A stretch of 64,000 nt of DNA, taken from contig NC_059401.1 of NCBI RefSeq assembly GCF_905220565.1, forward strand, positions 3,373,001-3,437,000. The letters are read 5' to 3'. Under the pieces are notes generated by a model. The model was not told the DNA's origin. It worked only from the letters and a program-made list of their open reading frames with translations, and did not search any database. The position numbers and the translations under genes were made by a program. Positions 40,665-52,074 of the stretch are shown here, one piece after another (position 1 is the stretch's first letter; the number at the start of each line of letters is the position of its first letter). The stretch is from Melitaea cinxia. Its lineage: Eukaryota > Arthropoda > Insecta > Lepidoptera > Nymphalidae.

Positions 40665-41283
40665 TATTATTAATTTATTTACTATTTAGAACGTTAACAA
40701 TTTTTTAGACACAAGAAACAAAAACACAGCATTCAACATTGTCGTTAAAAAGACGATTGGTACATTCAGTAACCAAATTCAAAGAATCCGATTTACTTTA
40801 CAGGATACAACAACAAGAAAAAAACTAAGAGGTGCTGGCTCAAGCTTGTCAAGAATAATTATTTGTTTAATAAAGTCTTCCGGTGCAGTTGCAGTGGGTC
40901 AGTTGAGCGCAAACTTTTCGAGGGCCGAAGTTAGCGGCACCGAGTGGAGTGGGGCGGTAAAGTACTGTCTACGTTACGTGATATGAAGTAACTATACTAG
41001 ATGAGCTCGTAACTCAGCCTACTTAAAAAATACTATCTGTCTTTGGATGCATTAAAAATTTACGTTTAATGTATGCAAATGTAATATCTACTTAAGTATT
41101 TTACCAATTGGAAATGATACCGACGTTTTTTTTTTTTTTAAAGATTAACTAGTAATTTAATAGTAGAGTAACTAGTAATCTAATATTCAATTATTTGTCG
41201 ATTAATTAGTGGTAGCTTTAAAATAACTACATATATAAATGACGACAAAAAGTGATTCGATTTGGACCGTTCTTGTATTAATA
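40665..41283. other. Upstream flank, nothing recognised
   Basis: A GC-richer stretch lies at 40870-40960 (GAGGGCCGAAGTTAGCGGCA, GAGTGGAGTGGGGCGG). No ORF or repeat family recognised. Confidence 0.4.
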
Positions 41284-41345
41284 TATTACTAGCAACACCC
41301 GTGCGAATAATTCGCATAAAATAAGTAAAAAAATTACCGACCGTC
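41284..41345 (-). repeat. CTAG-type terminus
   Basis: TACTAGCAACACCCGTGCGA; on the minus strand it ends GCACGGGTGTTGCTAGTA, that is CTAG followed by T, as in Helitron-like ends. The extent of the element is unclear. Confidence 0.4.
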
Positions 41346-41449
41346 AATCATGTTAACGTTGTTTCAAAATTGAAGCTGTAACTTGTATATAATTTTTAAT
41401 AATTAATTAATTTACAAAAACAAAAGCAAAAATTATGTGGTGTCATGGG

Positions 41450-41930
41450 ACACCAGGTAGGAACGAAGTTCCTTCGGATAGCATAGAAGCAACACAATTT
41501 GAAAAAAAATGTTGTTTTTTATATATATTTTCTAGTTCTTGATTTTTTAAAATTTTGTTGATTGGTTTTTAATTAAGTACATAAAAGTATTTAGGAAATT
41601 TAGTATTTTAGAAAATAACAAATACCGTAAAATAAAATAAATCAAACAAAATAATAATAATAATAATAATAATTCAAACTATTAAGTGAAATAAATAAAC
41701 ATATATCTTTATTTATTTTTGTCGACAGTATAAAATTACATAAATAATTTAAAAAAAAGTTTACTAGTATATTTTAGTTTTACAAACGTCGTATTATACA
41801 GTCGTGTGACTGATATTACGTCACTTCCGTTATATATTATTCTTACGGTTTTAGTATCACATTTTTTTCAGTTCGTTCGCCCAGCCAAATGTCAAGCCTG
41901 CCGTAAGGAACTTCGTTCTAATAATACATT
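41450..41930. mobile_element. Candidate inverted-repeat element
   Basis: AGGAACGAAGTTCCTTCGG near 41458 is mirrored by CCGTAAGGAACTTCGTTCT near 41900, with about 440 bp of AT-rich DNA between and no ORF. An (AAT)n microsatellite lies inside (41650-41672). I recall GGGACACCAGGTAGGAACGA as a recurrent lepidopteran string. Confidence 0.4.
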
Positions 41931-41934
41931 TTTT

Positions 41935-43552
41935 AGTTGTGGATGCCGGGAGATCAAGCAATTATCTATAAAATGATATATAATACATGTGGAGTAATCA
42001 TGAGGTTTTTTCTAAAAAGAGATGCAAACATCTACCTTAGCGTATTAATATATGTATATGCGACTGTCAAACAGATTCACTTTAAAATAAAAAAAAAAAT
42101 GTATATTTCTTTGTAACATTTTAATTATTAAATAAAATTACAAGTAATTTTAATTAAAATCCTTTCTAGTATAAACAATATCTAGGACGCAAACTCGGTA
42201 CGTTTGGCCGCGAACAGGCTTTGTAAGCCGACCGTCCCCGCAATGGGGAATTTCATTAATTTTCATTCGGGCAACTTTTGCCTTGTGATGCGATGAGTTA
42301 TTCTATTTTGAATTTCGACGTTTCCAAGTCACATTGAGTATTGTCGTTGATAGACGAACTCCGTAATAAAATAATAAAGGATTGCTGAAATCATTTATAG
42401 TTATGTAAAGTTATATTGTTAAAAGAATTTAACATTTTTTTGGCTTCCATTTCGATATTTATTTTGCTTGTAACGGCATTTTATACATTATCGCCTCAGG
42501 ATCCTAGAGACATATTTGACAAAATAATATGTTTAGGTTCCAGACATTAAAATATATTATTATGAGCGTCGTTCAAACTTGTCTGAACGGTTAGTGCAAC
42601 AGTTATTGCTGTGACCACTGCCATATACGTTGTCAGTTGACTCAATACATCTGCCATCTTTAATTGACTGTAAGAAAGGAGAATGACTATACTTTTACTA
42701 TATATATACTTTTACTGTATATATATTTATTTATACTTTTACTTATACTTTTTATACTTTTTTTTTTCTACTATACTTTTTTAAGTTTCCTTTTCCATAT
42801 TTCACGGCGCATTCAAGCCTATTAAAGCTATCAATAATAAACATTAAGATCGGATTGAACGAAGCGAATTCGCAAATATTTCTAGTATAAACATATCATC
42901 TAGTATAGTTCGACCAAATAATGTTCTTCGATTAGAAGTAAATAAGTTCGCGAGTTCGTAATATTTTGAATTTCAAGTGGAATGTAATTAATTCAAAGTG
43001 ATTCAATGTTGTGTTTCATTAATTTAACATTCGAACGAACGGAAATTAATTATGAACAATTACATAAGGGACATTCGTTCAAAATTAGTTATACTAGGTT
43101 ATTTCTGAAAACTTTTTTTAAAATTTTTAATTACTTAAAAATGACGATCAGAGTGATTAATTAACTTTTATATACACTTAAAGCTTTTTTTTCTATAAAA
43201 AAATCGTAGAGATCACGACACTCGTAGATTTTTAAAAGGTGACGGTCCTAATATTCTTTATCCTGCCTAACTGTAACTTATGAAAACCTTTTACCTGACT
43301 TTCTGCACACGAATTAGCCTACAACAATTTTTAAATATACTTATGATGAATAACTTACCTGTTATGAATCTTTCTTGTAAATTGCCTAACGTCTTAATTA
43401 TAGTAATATGAAAAGTATTCTTACAGTTTACAGAATACAATATTACCTCCTATTAAGCCGAGGCAGCTTATGAAATATCTAGGAAGAAGAAGTTAATGCT
43501 GTACAACAAGTCTTGTATTACTTAAAATTGAGCACATTTATATATCATAAAC
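41935..43552. other. Upstream flank, mostly unrecognised
   Basis: 42180-42300 is a repeat-free, less AT-rich patch (CGTTTGGCCGCGAACAGGCT, GCCGACCGTCCCCGC). 42685-42785 is a low-complexity run of TATACTTTTAC-like units. Confidence 0.45.
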
Positions 43553-43878
43553 AGACGCGCTGGCGCAATGGTCATTGCACTGGTTTGTGGCTAATGCGAT
43601 CCTCGCACATGAAAAACATTTGTAATGGCCATACAGATGTTTGCCGTAGTCTGGGTGTTTGTGCAGTTCTTGTGGGTCTCCCTACCGTGCCTCGGTGAGC
43701 ACGTCAAACCGTTGATCCCGGTTGTTATTATACGTACACATGATAGTGATCGATACTCATAGTAGGGAATATATCCGCAAACCGCATTAGAGCAGCGTGG
43801 TGGATTAAGCTCTGATACTTATCCTCCATGGGGAAAGAGGTAGTGGGATATTACAGGCTGAAGCGTAGCGTATCGTAT
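43553..43878 (+). repeat. tRNA-derived SINE, most complete family A copy (A5)
   Basis: The A box region is GCTGGCGCAATGGTCATTGC and the B box has been shortened to GCGATCCTCGCAC. Next come GGCCATACAGATGTTTGCCG, TGGGTCTCCCTACCGTGCCT, AGCACGTCAAACCGTTGATC, CGCATTAGAGCAGCGTGGTG and the terminus TATTACAGGCTGAAGCGTAG. It is about 325 bp from head to tail. The plus ORF 43513-43698 is incidental. Confidence 0.8.
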
Positions 43879-43884
43879 ATTTCA

Positions 43885-44475
43885 TAGAACAAAATATATT
43901 AAACTATTAAATTAATCGCTTTACAAAAAAGTCAAACGTTAAAATATTATTTAATTTAATTTAAATTTAAAAATAAAACATACAACAGATATTCTATTTG
44001 CTAATCAATTAAAGTAATTACACATTTGAATTAGAATATACGAATTTGCCCCATCGCACCCATCCTGTAACTTTTAAGGATGCGCCATCTCACAGGTTAA
44101 TAACAGCATAGAACGTAACGTACGTTTCGTTTTACTGTAACTGTATTTATAAACATAGTCTTTAACACATATGTATGTGATTCCTCGATTTGTTCCAATA
44201 CCGATGCGGCAACAAGATTTCCCTGGCGTCTCAGTTGCGGGCGCAATTATTCAGCAAATTAGGAGCGCCCGAGCACTCAGCGCCTCCGACCTTTGGCGCA
44301 TTCGAGGTTGAAACACGATTTTATAGCTGTAGTGTTGTACCGTCGCCGGCTACTGACTGCAACGGATGTATTGTTTAAAAATATGTGTTTCTATTTGTTC
44401 ACAATAGGAAAATAGACTTGTTTTCTTCTTGTAGAATGTAATTTCCAGCATAAACTACTATTACAATAAAATCAA
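43885..44475. other. Upstream flank with a GC-rich island at 44190-44365
   Basis: The island contains GTTGCGGGCGCAATTATTCA, AGGAGCGCCCGAGCACTCAG and CGTCGCCGGCTACTGACTGC. A minus-strand TATAAAA lies near 44326-44320. The plus ORF 44190-44378 has no recognised domain. It is a possible regulatory or promoter element, or an unknown exon. Confidence 0.35.
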
Positions 44476-44479
44476 GAAT

Positions 44480-44580
44480 ATGAGAAAGAATCATCAAAGT
44501 CGGTGCACCCAGTAAAAAGTTATGAGGTGATACGTATGAAAAAAATACAGTTCAATTGAGAACATCCTCCTTTTTTACAT
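44480..44580 (-). mobile_element. TIR element family C fragment C5 (reverse, left end)
   Basis: AAGAATCATCAAAGTCGGTG, CACCCAGTAAAAAGTTATGA and CAGTTCAATTGAGAACATCC then TCCTTTTTT reverse-complement the first unit and left end of family C. The outermost AACCGACTTC is lost. Confidence 0.65.
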
Positions 44581-44584
44581 TACA

Positions 44585-45093
44585 TACATTAAAGACATTT
44601 ACCGTCGTAATTTTTTAACAAATATAAAACAAAAATTGAACTCACACACAACGGCCCCTATTAGGGGACTAGCTCCTTTGTCGGAAGTTTACTTTTTAAT
44701 TAGCGAGTAAATGGTTTCTTATTCTATTCACTCGATTTCGATCAAAGCCAGGACGAGTCACTAGTGTGTAATATTTTTATCGTATAATGGGACTGCTTAG
44801 TAAGCAAAATTAGAAAGGTAGATAAGAACATCTGTCGTTTTGTCAACAGGTTTGGTACTAACATTTACGGGTTAGCGTCTAAAGGACCGCAGATACTATC
44901 GAGTCCACAGCTCTTGGACCAATATATATATATATAAATGAATGTTTTTCTGTATGTCATTCAGCAAAGTGTTGTGCATGAGCCCACAAAGGTTTCTGAG
45001 TTGGTATGACCAAAAAAATAAAAAAAAAGCGTAGCAACGCGCGCCGGTTACAGCTAGGACACACTCGTATAATAAATAAAAGGACAGCATATC
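44585..45093. other. Upstream flank, nothing recognised
   Basis: AT-rich, with a (TA)n run near 44923. AGCGTAGCAACGCGCGCCGG near 45029 may be a CTAG-element end. The overlapping ORFs 44896-45219 and 44957-45200 cover repeat DNA. Confidence 0.4.
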
Positions 45094-45230
45094 TACAAGT
45101 GTGTAGTCCTTGTGGGTCTCCCCACCGTGCCTCGGAGAGCACGTTAAACCGTCGGTCCCGGTTGTTATCATGTACACCTGATAGCGATTGTTACTTGTAG
45201 TAGGGAATATATCCGCCAACCCGCATTGGT
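45094..45230 (+). repeat. SINE family A fragment A6
   Basis: TCCTTGTGGGTCTCCCCACC, GAGAGCACGTTAAACCGTCG, ACACCTGATAGCGATTGTTA and ATCCGCCAACCCGCATTGG form the middle of family A; both ends are missing. Confidence 0.75.
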
Positions 45231-45234
45231 TAAG

Positions 45235-46200
45235 GTTTGGTTAAGGCATTGGTTAAGTATTATTATATTAAGTTATTATATTAAAAGTTTTAATTGTTAT
45301 TGTTTTACTTTAATCTATAAATGCTATCCCTTTCTCGCGCACCCTCACAGCGGCGCACGGTCAAAAGTCAATGCCTTTCGACTGTTCTATTAAAACCTTT
45401 AATTGAATTGAAAACGTAATTTTAATTAAAATAGACAAACCAAAGTCATTAAAAGAAGATTTAAATTTAAATTGAATATTTTAAATTGGTTAATAATTAT
45501 ATTTTATTGATCGTCTGTAATCAAAAGAGAAGAAATTAAATTTATATAAATTTGTGATATAAATGTGTTGTTTCAAGTTTTAAGTAACATATGTTAATGT
45601 TTTATCATTTAGTTCATTTGACAAGTATGTACTTGTTGCAATGGATTTAATGAGCCGTTTTTTTTGTTTGGTTAAACTGCAAAAATTACTGAACCGATTG
45701 GAAAAAAACTTATACAATAAGATGCGGCGTGTTTTGGAGAAGGTTTTAGTATACTTATGATATTTTGGTAATTACTTATCGTGTAAAAAATATGGACACA
45801 CAGAAATCGCTAGTATGACAATATTTTAACACTTTCATTCAAAGGCTTATAATAATGTTATTATTTTAAATGTTTTTATTTGTGCTAGTTTTACTCTAAT
45901 AAAAACTATGCAATTCAAAATTTAAATTAAATGAATCATTACTCATTTTCTGATTATTTGTTTTAAGCGTTGATCGACATGTTAAACATTTAAACACACA
46001 CAGAGTGAGTAAAAACATTTCAATAACCTTTTAGTTGATGAGAATGAACTATGGAGGTTTTTATTTTTTAAACTTAATCCTCAAAAGTTACGAAATCGAT
46101 TTAAAAATAATTTTATTTCAACGTGTTAATATGGTTACCGTTATATAAAATTTAATTTTTATTTTAGTATAAAATTTTTTAATATTTTTTTATTAACTTT
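45235..46200. other. Upstream flank, nothing recognised
   Basis: AT-rich. AAATTACTGAACCGATTGGA near 45684 resembles repeat debris. No gene. Confidence 0.4.
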
Positions 46201-46288
46201 TTTACGTACGAGGTATGTGGTATGTATTTTGTATGAGGTGTGTTGTGATGATGTCGTCCAAGACGTATCCGTCTACGGCGACCCTCTA

Positions 46289-46460
46289 TTAGCGCCTGGC
46301 GTGCGCTCTGAGATGACTAGCGAAGCCAAACTTTGTTTTAAACGTTCGGCAGCAAGAGAAACAGTACAATTGCCCGTCTTTATTGTATGTGTAATCGTAG
46401 GAGGGCTTAGGACGGGATTTCCGTTGTTCGCGCTTAGCATCTAGGTTTGCTAAGCGAGGT
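46289..46460 (-). pseudogene. LINE protein C-terminus with C2H2 zinc finger (relic)
   Basis: The minus strand reads RLANLDAKREQRKSRPKPSY, then DYTYNKDGQLYCFSCCRTFK and TKFGFASHLRAHARR before a TAA stop. CxxC-x12-HxxxH (C-FS-C, H-LRA-H) is a C2H2 finger, of the kind found at the C-terminus of some non-LTR retrotransposon polyproteins. The basic stretch before it is also usual. No reverse transcriptase is left upstream, so it is a 5'-truncated LINE copy with an undamaged last ~55 codons. The plus ORF 46217-46444 is its antisense shadow. Confidence 0.7.
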
Positions 46461-46837
46461 GTGTTGTATTAAAATAACCGTTAGACTCTGTTTTTCTATA
46501 GGCCGGTATAATCCATCTATCTCTCATTAGACTTGAGAAATAGATATCTGATAAAATTATGTGAACATGTGAAGATTGAGTTTCATTTGAGATGTTATCT
46601 CTATGAAATAATGTCTGAGAAAGATGGGTTACTGAGAGCCGCTGACAGTCATAACTATATTTATAGCCGTAGAAAAAAAGGAAGTTATCTCACACAAACA
46701 AAATCATATTGTAATGGGTATAGTTACTACTATGATTGATGTTCAAACAATCCTTAGCTTTAATACATTAAAACTAGCAAATTACTAACTACGACTTCAC
46801 TTGCGTTTTCCTAAATATAGTAATCTTTTTTTTTTAT

Positions 46838-47062
46838 AGACAACAAAGTCGGCAACCAAGCGTACGACTCACCTGATGGTGAGCGATTACCGTATTACCG
46901 TACCTTATAGACCTACATTATAACCTACTCCCAATCCCCACCAGTATTTATTTATTTATTCTCCAAATAAATAAATAAGTAAATACCAAATACTTCGCCA
47001 GTCGGGCTGCTCCAGTTTGAGTAGAATATTTTCAGCTGTGCTCCACCTCCGTTTTAATCGTC
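46838..47062 (-). repeat. Interspersed repeat family D, internally deleted copy D4
   Basis: AAGTCGGCAACCAAGCGTAC then GACTCACCTGATGGTGAGCG, ACTCCCAATCCCCACCAG, and later CTTCGCCAGTCGGGCTGCTC and TTTTCAGCTGTGCTCCACCT. The centre is replaced by ATTTATTTATT-type sequence. Confidence 0.7.
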
Positions 47063-47249
47063 CATATTACTCGTAGAGACAGATATACAATAAAAACAGT
47101 CGGTTAAAAACGGTATTGTAACTTAAAATTTCGTTATAATTTTCTGAATATTAAATTTTCATTAAACAATAATTAGGACTATACAGCAGAGCCGTATAAA
47201 TAACAAGAAATCACTGCATTAATTTGACAATTCTTCTTTTTTTGTTGCT

Positions 47250-47292
47250 GATGATGATGATGATAATGATGATGATGATGATGATGATGATG
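47250..47292. repeat. (ATG)n microsatellite
   Basis: About 14 ATG/GAT units with one interruption (GATAAT). It directly abuts the block matching the insert in element C3. Confidence 0.85.
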
Positions 47293-47392
47293 AGATGGCG
47301 TTACGAGGTCATTCGTTCAGTAGATTTTACTTCTCATATTTAATTCCGGGGGCCTTTTATGAAAATCAATTCTTAAGGACTAAACTCCGAAT
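47293..47392 (-). repeat. Reverse copy of the 30081-30168 block
   Basis: GGTCATTCGTTCAGTAGATT, TTCCGGGGGCCTTTTATGAA and AATCAATTCTTAAGGACTAA reverse-complement GAATGACC..., AAGGCCCCGGAA and TCCTTAAGAATCGATT of the insert in C3. It is a dispersed repeat of unknown class. Confidence 0.6.
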
Positions 47393-47399
47393 TATACGT

Positions 47400-50300
47400 G
47401 ACAGTAAGAAGTTAAAAGTAGTCAACTGTTTAATAATAACAAAAGAGCTTCTTTAATAATATAGACTTACAGTATTAATCTCAAACGAAACTCTATTCAA
47501 TATTTTGTTAAACTAGCAAACTCAACAACAAAGCTATCTACAAACAAATCCCTTAATACGCAGTCAAAAGTTTATATAATATTATAATTAGGTTTCTTGG
47601 TTCGAATCACATTCGATTTCCGCTTCGGGGCACATTATTTTACGCATTGACAACCAGACAGGCAATTAGGGGGCAATTTGTGCGTTTGCTTGGAAATTCA
47701 AACGACTTTGAGTTATTCATTAATAGGATCGTTCTGTTTCATATCTCGTCGATTTCCGATATTATTATTATAAGTGTAAATTCTGTGCGATTCTTACTAA
47801 AATTGCTTCGCTTGCGTAACAAAAGCAATGTCCTGTAACGAATTTTATTCGCTCCAGAAACTGAGCAAAGATTCTCTCGATTAAGTGATATGAACTTTTA
47901 GCCTACAAACTATTTTATATTTTACTACTGTTCATTATCAAGGTATGATTATGCTAATCTTTAATCTTATATTTATTAGAAGGAAATGTCTAAATTCTAT
48001 TCCTAATAGTAAGCAAAAGTATAGATAAATTGATAGAAATGGCTATTAGGCTAAAAAGGAGCCTTTCTTGACTCAAACAAAGGAATAAAATAAAACGAAT
48101 ATTTATTTGTGTGTATTACGAGTTGAAACGGGAGAAGTATTTCAAAGTAAATAAGTCGATAATTGTACAAAAGCCTTAGCTTTGGGTCGGGTCGTTCGTG
48201 TGGGCAAAGACATGTTTAGAAATAATTAAAATAATAATAATTCACATATATATTATAACATTAGTGAATGATAAGTATATAATGTATATATCTCTATGTA
48301 TATATAATGTTTATATCTCTTTGTTCCCTTCTATAAAAATGAAGGTTTGAGGGAATAATCCACTAAGCTATGTACTCCTACCCCTTTGTGTATATGTATG
48401 TAAAGAGCAATATTAAATACAAAATGATTCCAAAATGTGGAGAAGTAATTTTAAAGGAATATAAATTGTACGGAACGTAAAATAAAACAAAGACTAGACA
48501 TAAAGAGGACTAGATATAAGGACTAGCAATAAAGTCTAGTCTTTAATATAAATGTTTAATGTTTAGTACATGTGTATTATTAGTAAAATATATTAAGTTC
48601 GTCATCAAAGAGAAATCGAAAATATGCAATCAAAAGATTTATTTACTAAAATAAAATTAGGACGCGTGTAAATACGGGATGCAGCCATAAAAAGTACATA
48701 TTTTTTACATCAATAAAACAAACCAAACGCGAACGCACCTACCTGTATGTTGAATAAACAAAACGCCTGAGCGTTTGAGGTTTACGATATTGTATCAATA
48801 TTGTTTATACCTGAAAATATTGTACCGACGCGAATATACATAAAACTTTGTTTATCGCCTGTTTTATCACTGCAAGGATACGGAATCGTAAAAAAAAAGT
48901 AAAAATTAATCAAAAATTTATACATCTCATATTGTATTTACAATGAACAGGTCAAATTATGTTTTCGTAGCTAAACGTGAAATACGACATTAAGTATCGC
49001 AAATGTTCTATCTATACAAATTCCAAGACTTTAAAATAAGTCAACAAAATCAAAACAATGAGACTGGCCTATTCAGAATGTGTCCTGAATACAAATTCCC
49101 CTAAACCTTAATAGGAAAACCACAAAGCCATAAAAATAGATCACTAGTATAAACGTCACTGTATCAACGATTACAACACAACGACGGAAATGTTAGCGAC
49201 CGTTGCATATGTTTGTAAAATTACAACCACAAATGTGCAAACGTATGAGATAATTGCAATGAGACTTTACAGTTGTTTGGTTTTGCAGGTGGGGTAGTAT
49301 TTGATTGTGTATAGGTAGTTTATCAAAAGCAAAAAATATTAAAATCAATAAAAACAGAAAAGATGAAAGCAATGATAAATTACGATACGCAACAAGTGAC
49401 CCCTAATATATTTTCGCTTTGAAGTAATAAACAGAACAAACTTGCATACGGATATAAACGAACCAGACAAACTTTAGAGGAACCGAGAAAGAAAAGGTAA
49501 AACAAAACTCTGTACATGGCAAAGAGATATTCAAAAAGGGTAAACGAAACAGCAAAAAAATGTGCTTAACGAAATGTCCGAATCTAGATAGCAAACAGTG
49601 TTGAGGGAGATCGGGGGTAGTTGTTGGCGTCGGTTTTAAAACTCGTTCTCAAGTCAAACATTGCGGGCTAACGGCCTCTCTCTCTAGGTTTACACTTAAT
49701 TAACTAATATTTACATTGGAGGGCAGTAACAATTTCGACTCGCACCTGCTCTGGTATATTGCGGTTGTAGTCCGAAATACGCGAAGATGTTTGATCGCTT
49801 TAACAACATTTATGCTTTGTGTAGAAGGTTATTTTTATTCGTTAAGAAAAAAAAGGAATAAAAGAAATAAACATCCTTTTAGATATACAAATAAATTAAT
49901 AGCCGTGGTATTGTGTAAAAACTTTTCATACCAGTTCCTCCGGATTGAGAATCCGATGCAATGATACTTAAGACGATTGTCAATTAGCCAAGCGGTGAAG
50001 CCAGTATCAGTAGTCAGCGAGTAGTACCGTTCCGGCGAATGCTTTAGGGTAGATAAGATTAGGTTTCATTGACTGTAAGGAGAAAGATGGCAGAAGTTTA
50101 TATAATACAAAAATGCCTGTATAAAAATCGTCTAATGCAAACATAAACCTCAAAAACAGATAAGCATTTTATACAGAATAACTTGATTGGGCTTTTTGTG
50201 AACGTAGCTGTATGATCGTTTTTACCATAACGTGTTGATTTAAGTAACATGAAACGTGTTTGTGAAGGGTTTCGTGGAATAAAGATTTAATTTGTGTATT

Positions 50301-50475
50301 AGAATGCCTGAAAAATTGTTTATTAAGTTGTTTAGACATATATATAGAGACACGGAGAACGAATTGGAGCAGTGGCGGTCTGGTCACATAGTTGCGTATT
50401 TTTTCCCAGCTGTGACACGGCTGTTGACCTCTAATACAAGATGTCATTCTATTTGTGGCATCCATAATTATTATT
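47400..50475. other. Upstream flank, no supported gene
   Basis: AT-rich 3 kb. ORFs at 47647-47838, 49403-49594, 49716-49964 and the facing pair at 50169-50537 have no family signature. 49605-49690 is a less AT-rich patch ending in CTCTCTCTCT. Confidence 0.45.
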
Positions 50476-50479
50476 ATTA

Positions 50480-50612
50480 TTTTTTTTGTTATCGCAGGGG
50501 AACCCATTTATGGGTGATATCCAGGACGCCCAGGTAGGCAGTCCTAGACCGTATGTCGGCTTCAACACTTGGGGGTGCACTACGTGGTGGTGCGTTATTA
50601 TTAATGCAAGCT
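50480..50612 (+). repeat. Lepidopteran interspersed repeat fragment
   Basis: TTATCGCAGGGGAACCCATT, GGGTGATATCCAGGACGCCC and GTAGGCAGTCCTAGACCGTA then GGGGGTGCACTACGTGGTGG form a block I recognise as recurrent in lepidopteran genomes. Only one copy is in this window. Confidence 0.5.
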
Positions 50613-50791
50613 AAGCTAATAAATGATTAATGTAACCTTTTTTTTAAAAGGGTATGAAACAATTTTTACAATTAATGTCAGCTCATAAAAAGAATGTAAA
50701 TGTTATAAACCACACGTAAACAGGTTATAGGTATGATGCTGCTTAAAAAGTGCCGTTTTTTATTCACAAAAGAAACATTGGAGCTTAATCT

Positions 50792-50900
50792 ACGTAGGTA
50801 GTACATAACTTAGGTAGTACATAGTTAAACTACCACGTAGGTAGTACATAACTTAGGTAGTACATAGTTAAACTACCACGTAGGTAGTACATATTTCTGA
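50792..50900. repeat. 43-bp tandem repeat, about 2.5 units
   Basis: ACGTAGGTAGTACATAACTT begins at 50792, 50835 and (partly) 50878. Each 43-bp unit itself contains GGTAGTACATA twice, so it is a nested repeat. Confidence 0.85.
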
Positions 50901-51008
50901 CCAATAATAACGATCGTAACTACGCACGCCTTACGCACGTAAAAAATACGAAAGCCTCTCCAAGGCAAGACGTAACGTTAACGACAAAGACCAAGACTGG
51001 GTAGAATT

Positions 51009-51147
51009 ATTTGTACATATATTATATATATCGCTATTTAGTGATAAGATCGCCCATTGCACTATATGTGTCTAGAATTAAGGTTTGCTATGTATACTAT
51101 CTTTAGTTGCAATAAAGTGGTTTATTATTATTATTATTATTATTATA
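51009..51147 (+). repeat. LINE 3' end, copy F3
   Basis: ATTTAGTGATAAGATCGCCC then ATTGCACTATATGTG and GTTGCAATAAAGTGGTTTAT end in (ATT)n. It is the same architecture as copies F1 and F2, with a trinucleotide tail. Confidence 0.65.
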
Positions 51148-51149
51148 TA

Positions 51150-51595
51150 TTTCATTTAAAATTCATTCCACTACACTAGGTATTAACGGATCATTACCAC
51201 TTCATCAAAATTGTGGTCAATGTGTAACTAAACTTTAAAAAAAAAAACTTAAGCGCTAAAACACGTCGACTTTATTAAATCATGTGGTTTCTTAGCGTTG
51301 CAACGTTGTGGCTGTGTGCCTTTCTTAAAACGTCTTTAAACTTAGAGCACGGTCGCCTTGTTGGTTTCAAATTCATTTAGTCGGGAGTGCATTGTGTTTT
51401 GTAATTTAAATTCGACTATTTTACATTCCGCCCCGTCCCGGTCTCCGTTTTATTTCGATTTATGTGGGCTTTAGGGTTTTGTTTAAACAAGGAAAGCGTA
51501 ATTGTTGAAGAAATTTTGAGCATATTTAACAGTTCGTTAAATCGTGAAGTTACACTTGTCTATTTAATATAAATTTAACGCTGACTGACAGACAG
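51150..51595. other. Upstream flank, nothing recognised
   Basis: Moderately AT-rich, with CCGCCCCGTCCCGGTCTCCG near 51429. No ORF. Confidence 0.4.
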
Positions 51596-51596
51596 C

Positions 51597-51685
51597 GTGT
51601 GGATTAAGCTCTGATCCTTCTCCTACATGGGGAAAGAGGCCTGTGCCCAGTAGTGGGATATTACAGGCTGAAGCGAAGCGATTGA
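51597..51685 (+). repeat. SINE family A fragment A7 (3' end)
   Basis: GTGGATTAAGCTCTGATCCT, ACATGGGGAAAGAGGCCTGT and GCCCAGTAGTGGGATATTAC then AGGCTGAAGCGAAGCG. It is the best-preserved 3' terminus of the family here. It is flanked by GACTGACAGACAG and GATTGACAGACAG, possible target-site duplications. Confidence 0.8.
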
Positions 51686-51778
51686 CAGACAGTCCAAATT
51701 GTCGAGTTTAGATTTCTAGAAGTGTTTAATTGTTTATGACAATTTCGTAGACGATATTAGTAAAGGAAATATATGACG

Positions 51779-52060
51779 GACTGAAGTAGGTCATAGCAGG
51801 AAATTTCCGGCACAAAATATGGAGCAGCCCGACTGTGACGGTACCTCGACCTTACAGAAGACCACAGCTAAATAATATTGTTTTCAAGCAGTATTGTATT
51901 TCTATTGGTGAGTAAGGTGACCAGAGCTCCTGGGGGGATTGGGGATTGGGTCGGCAACGCGCTTGTAATACTTCTGGTTGTGCAGTCGTTCATAAGTCAC
52001 GGTAATCACTTACCATCAGGTGAGCCGTACGCTTGTTTGCCGATCTAGTTATATATATAT
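51779..52060 (+). repeat. Interspersed repeat family D, full copy D3
   Basis: ACTGAAGTAGGTCATAGCAG, ATGGAGCAGCCCGACTGTGA, AGAGCTCCTGGGGGGATTGG, TCACTTACCATCAGGTGAGC and GCTTGTTTGCCGATCTAGTT, followed by a (TA)n run. Same orientation as D2. Confidence 0.85.
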
Positions 52061-52074
52061 AAATGAGTGCCACA

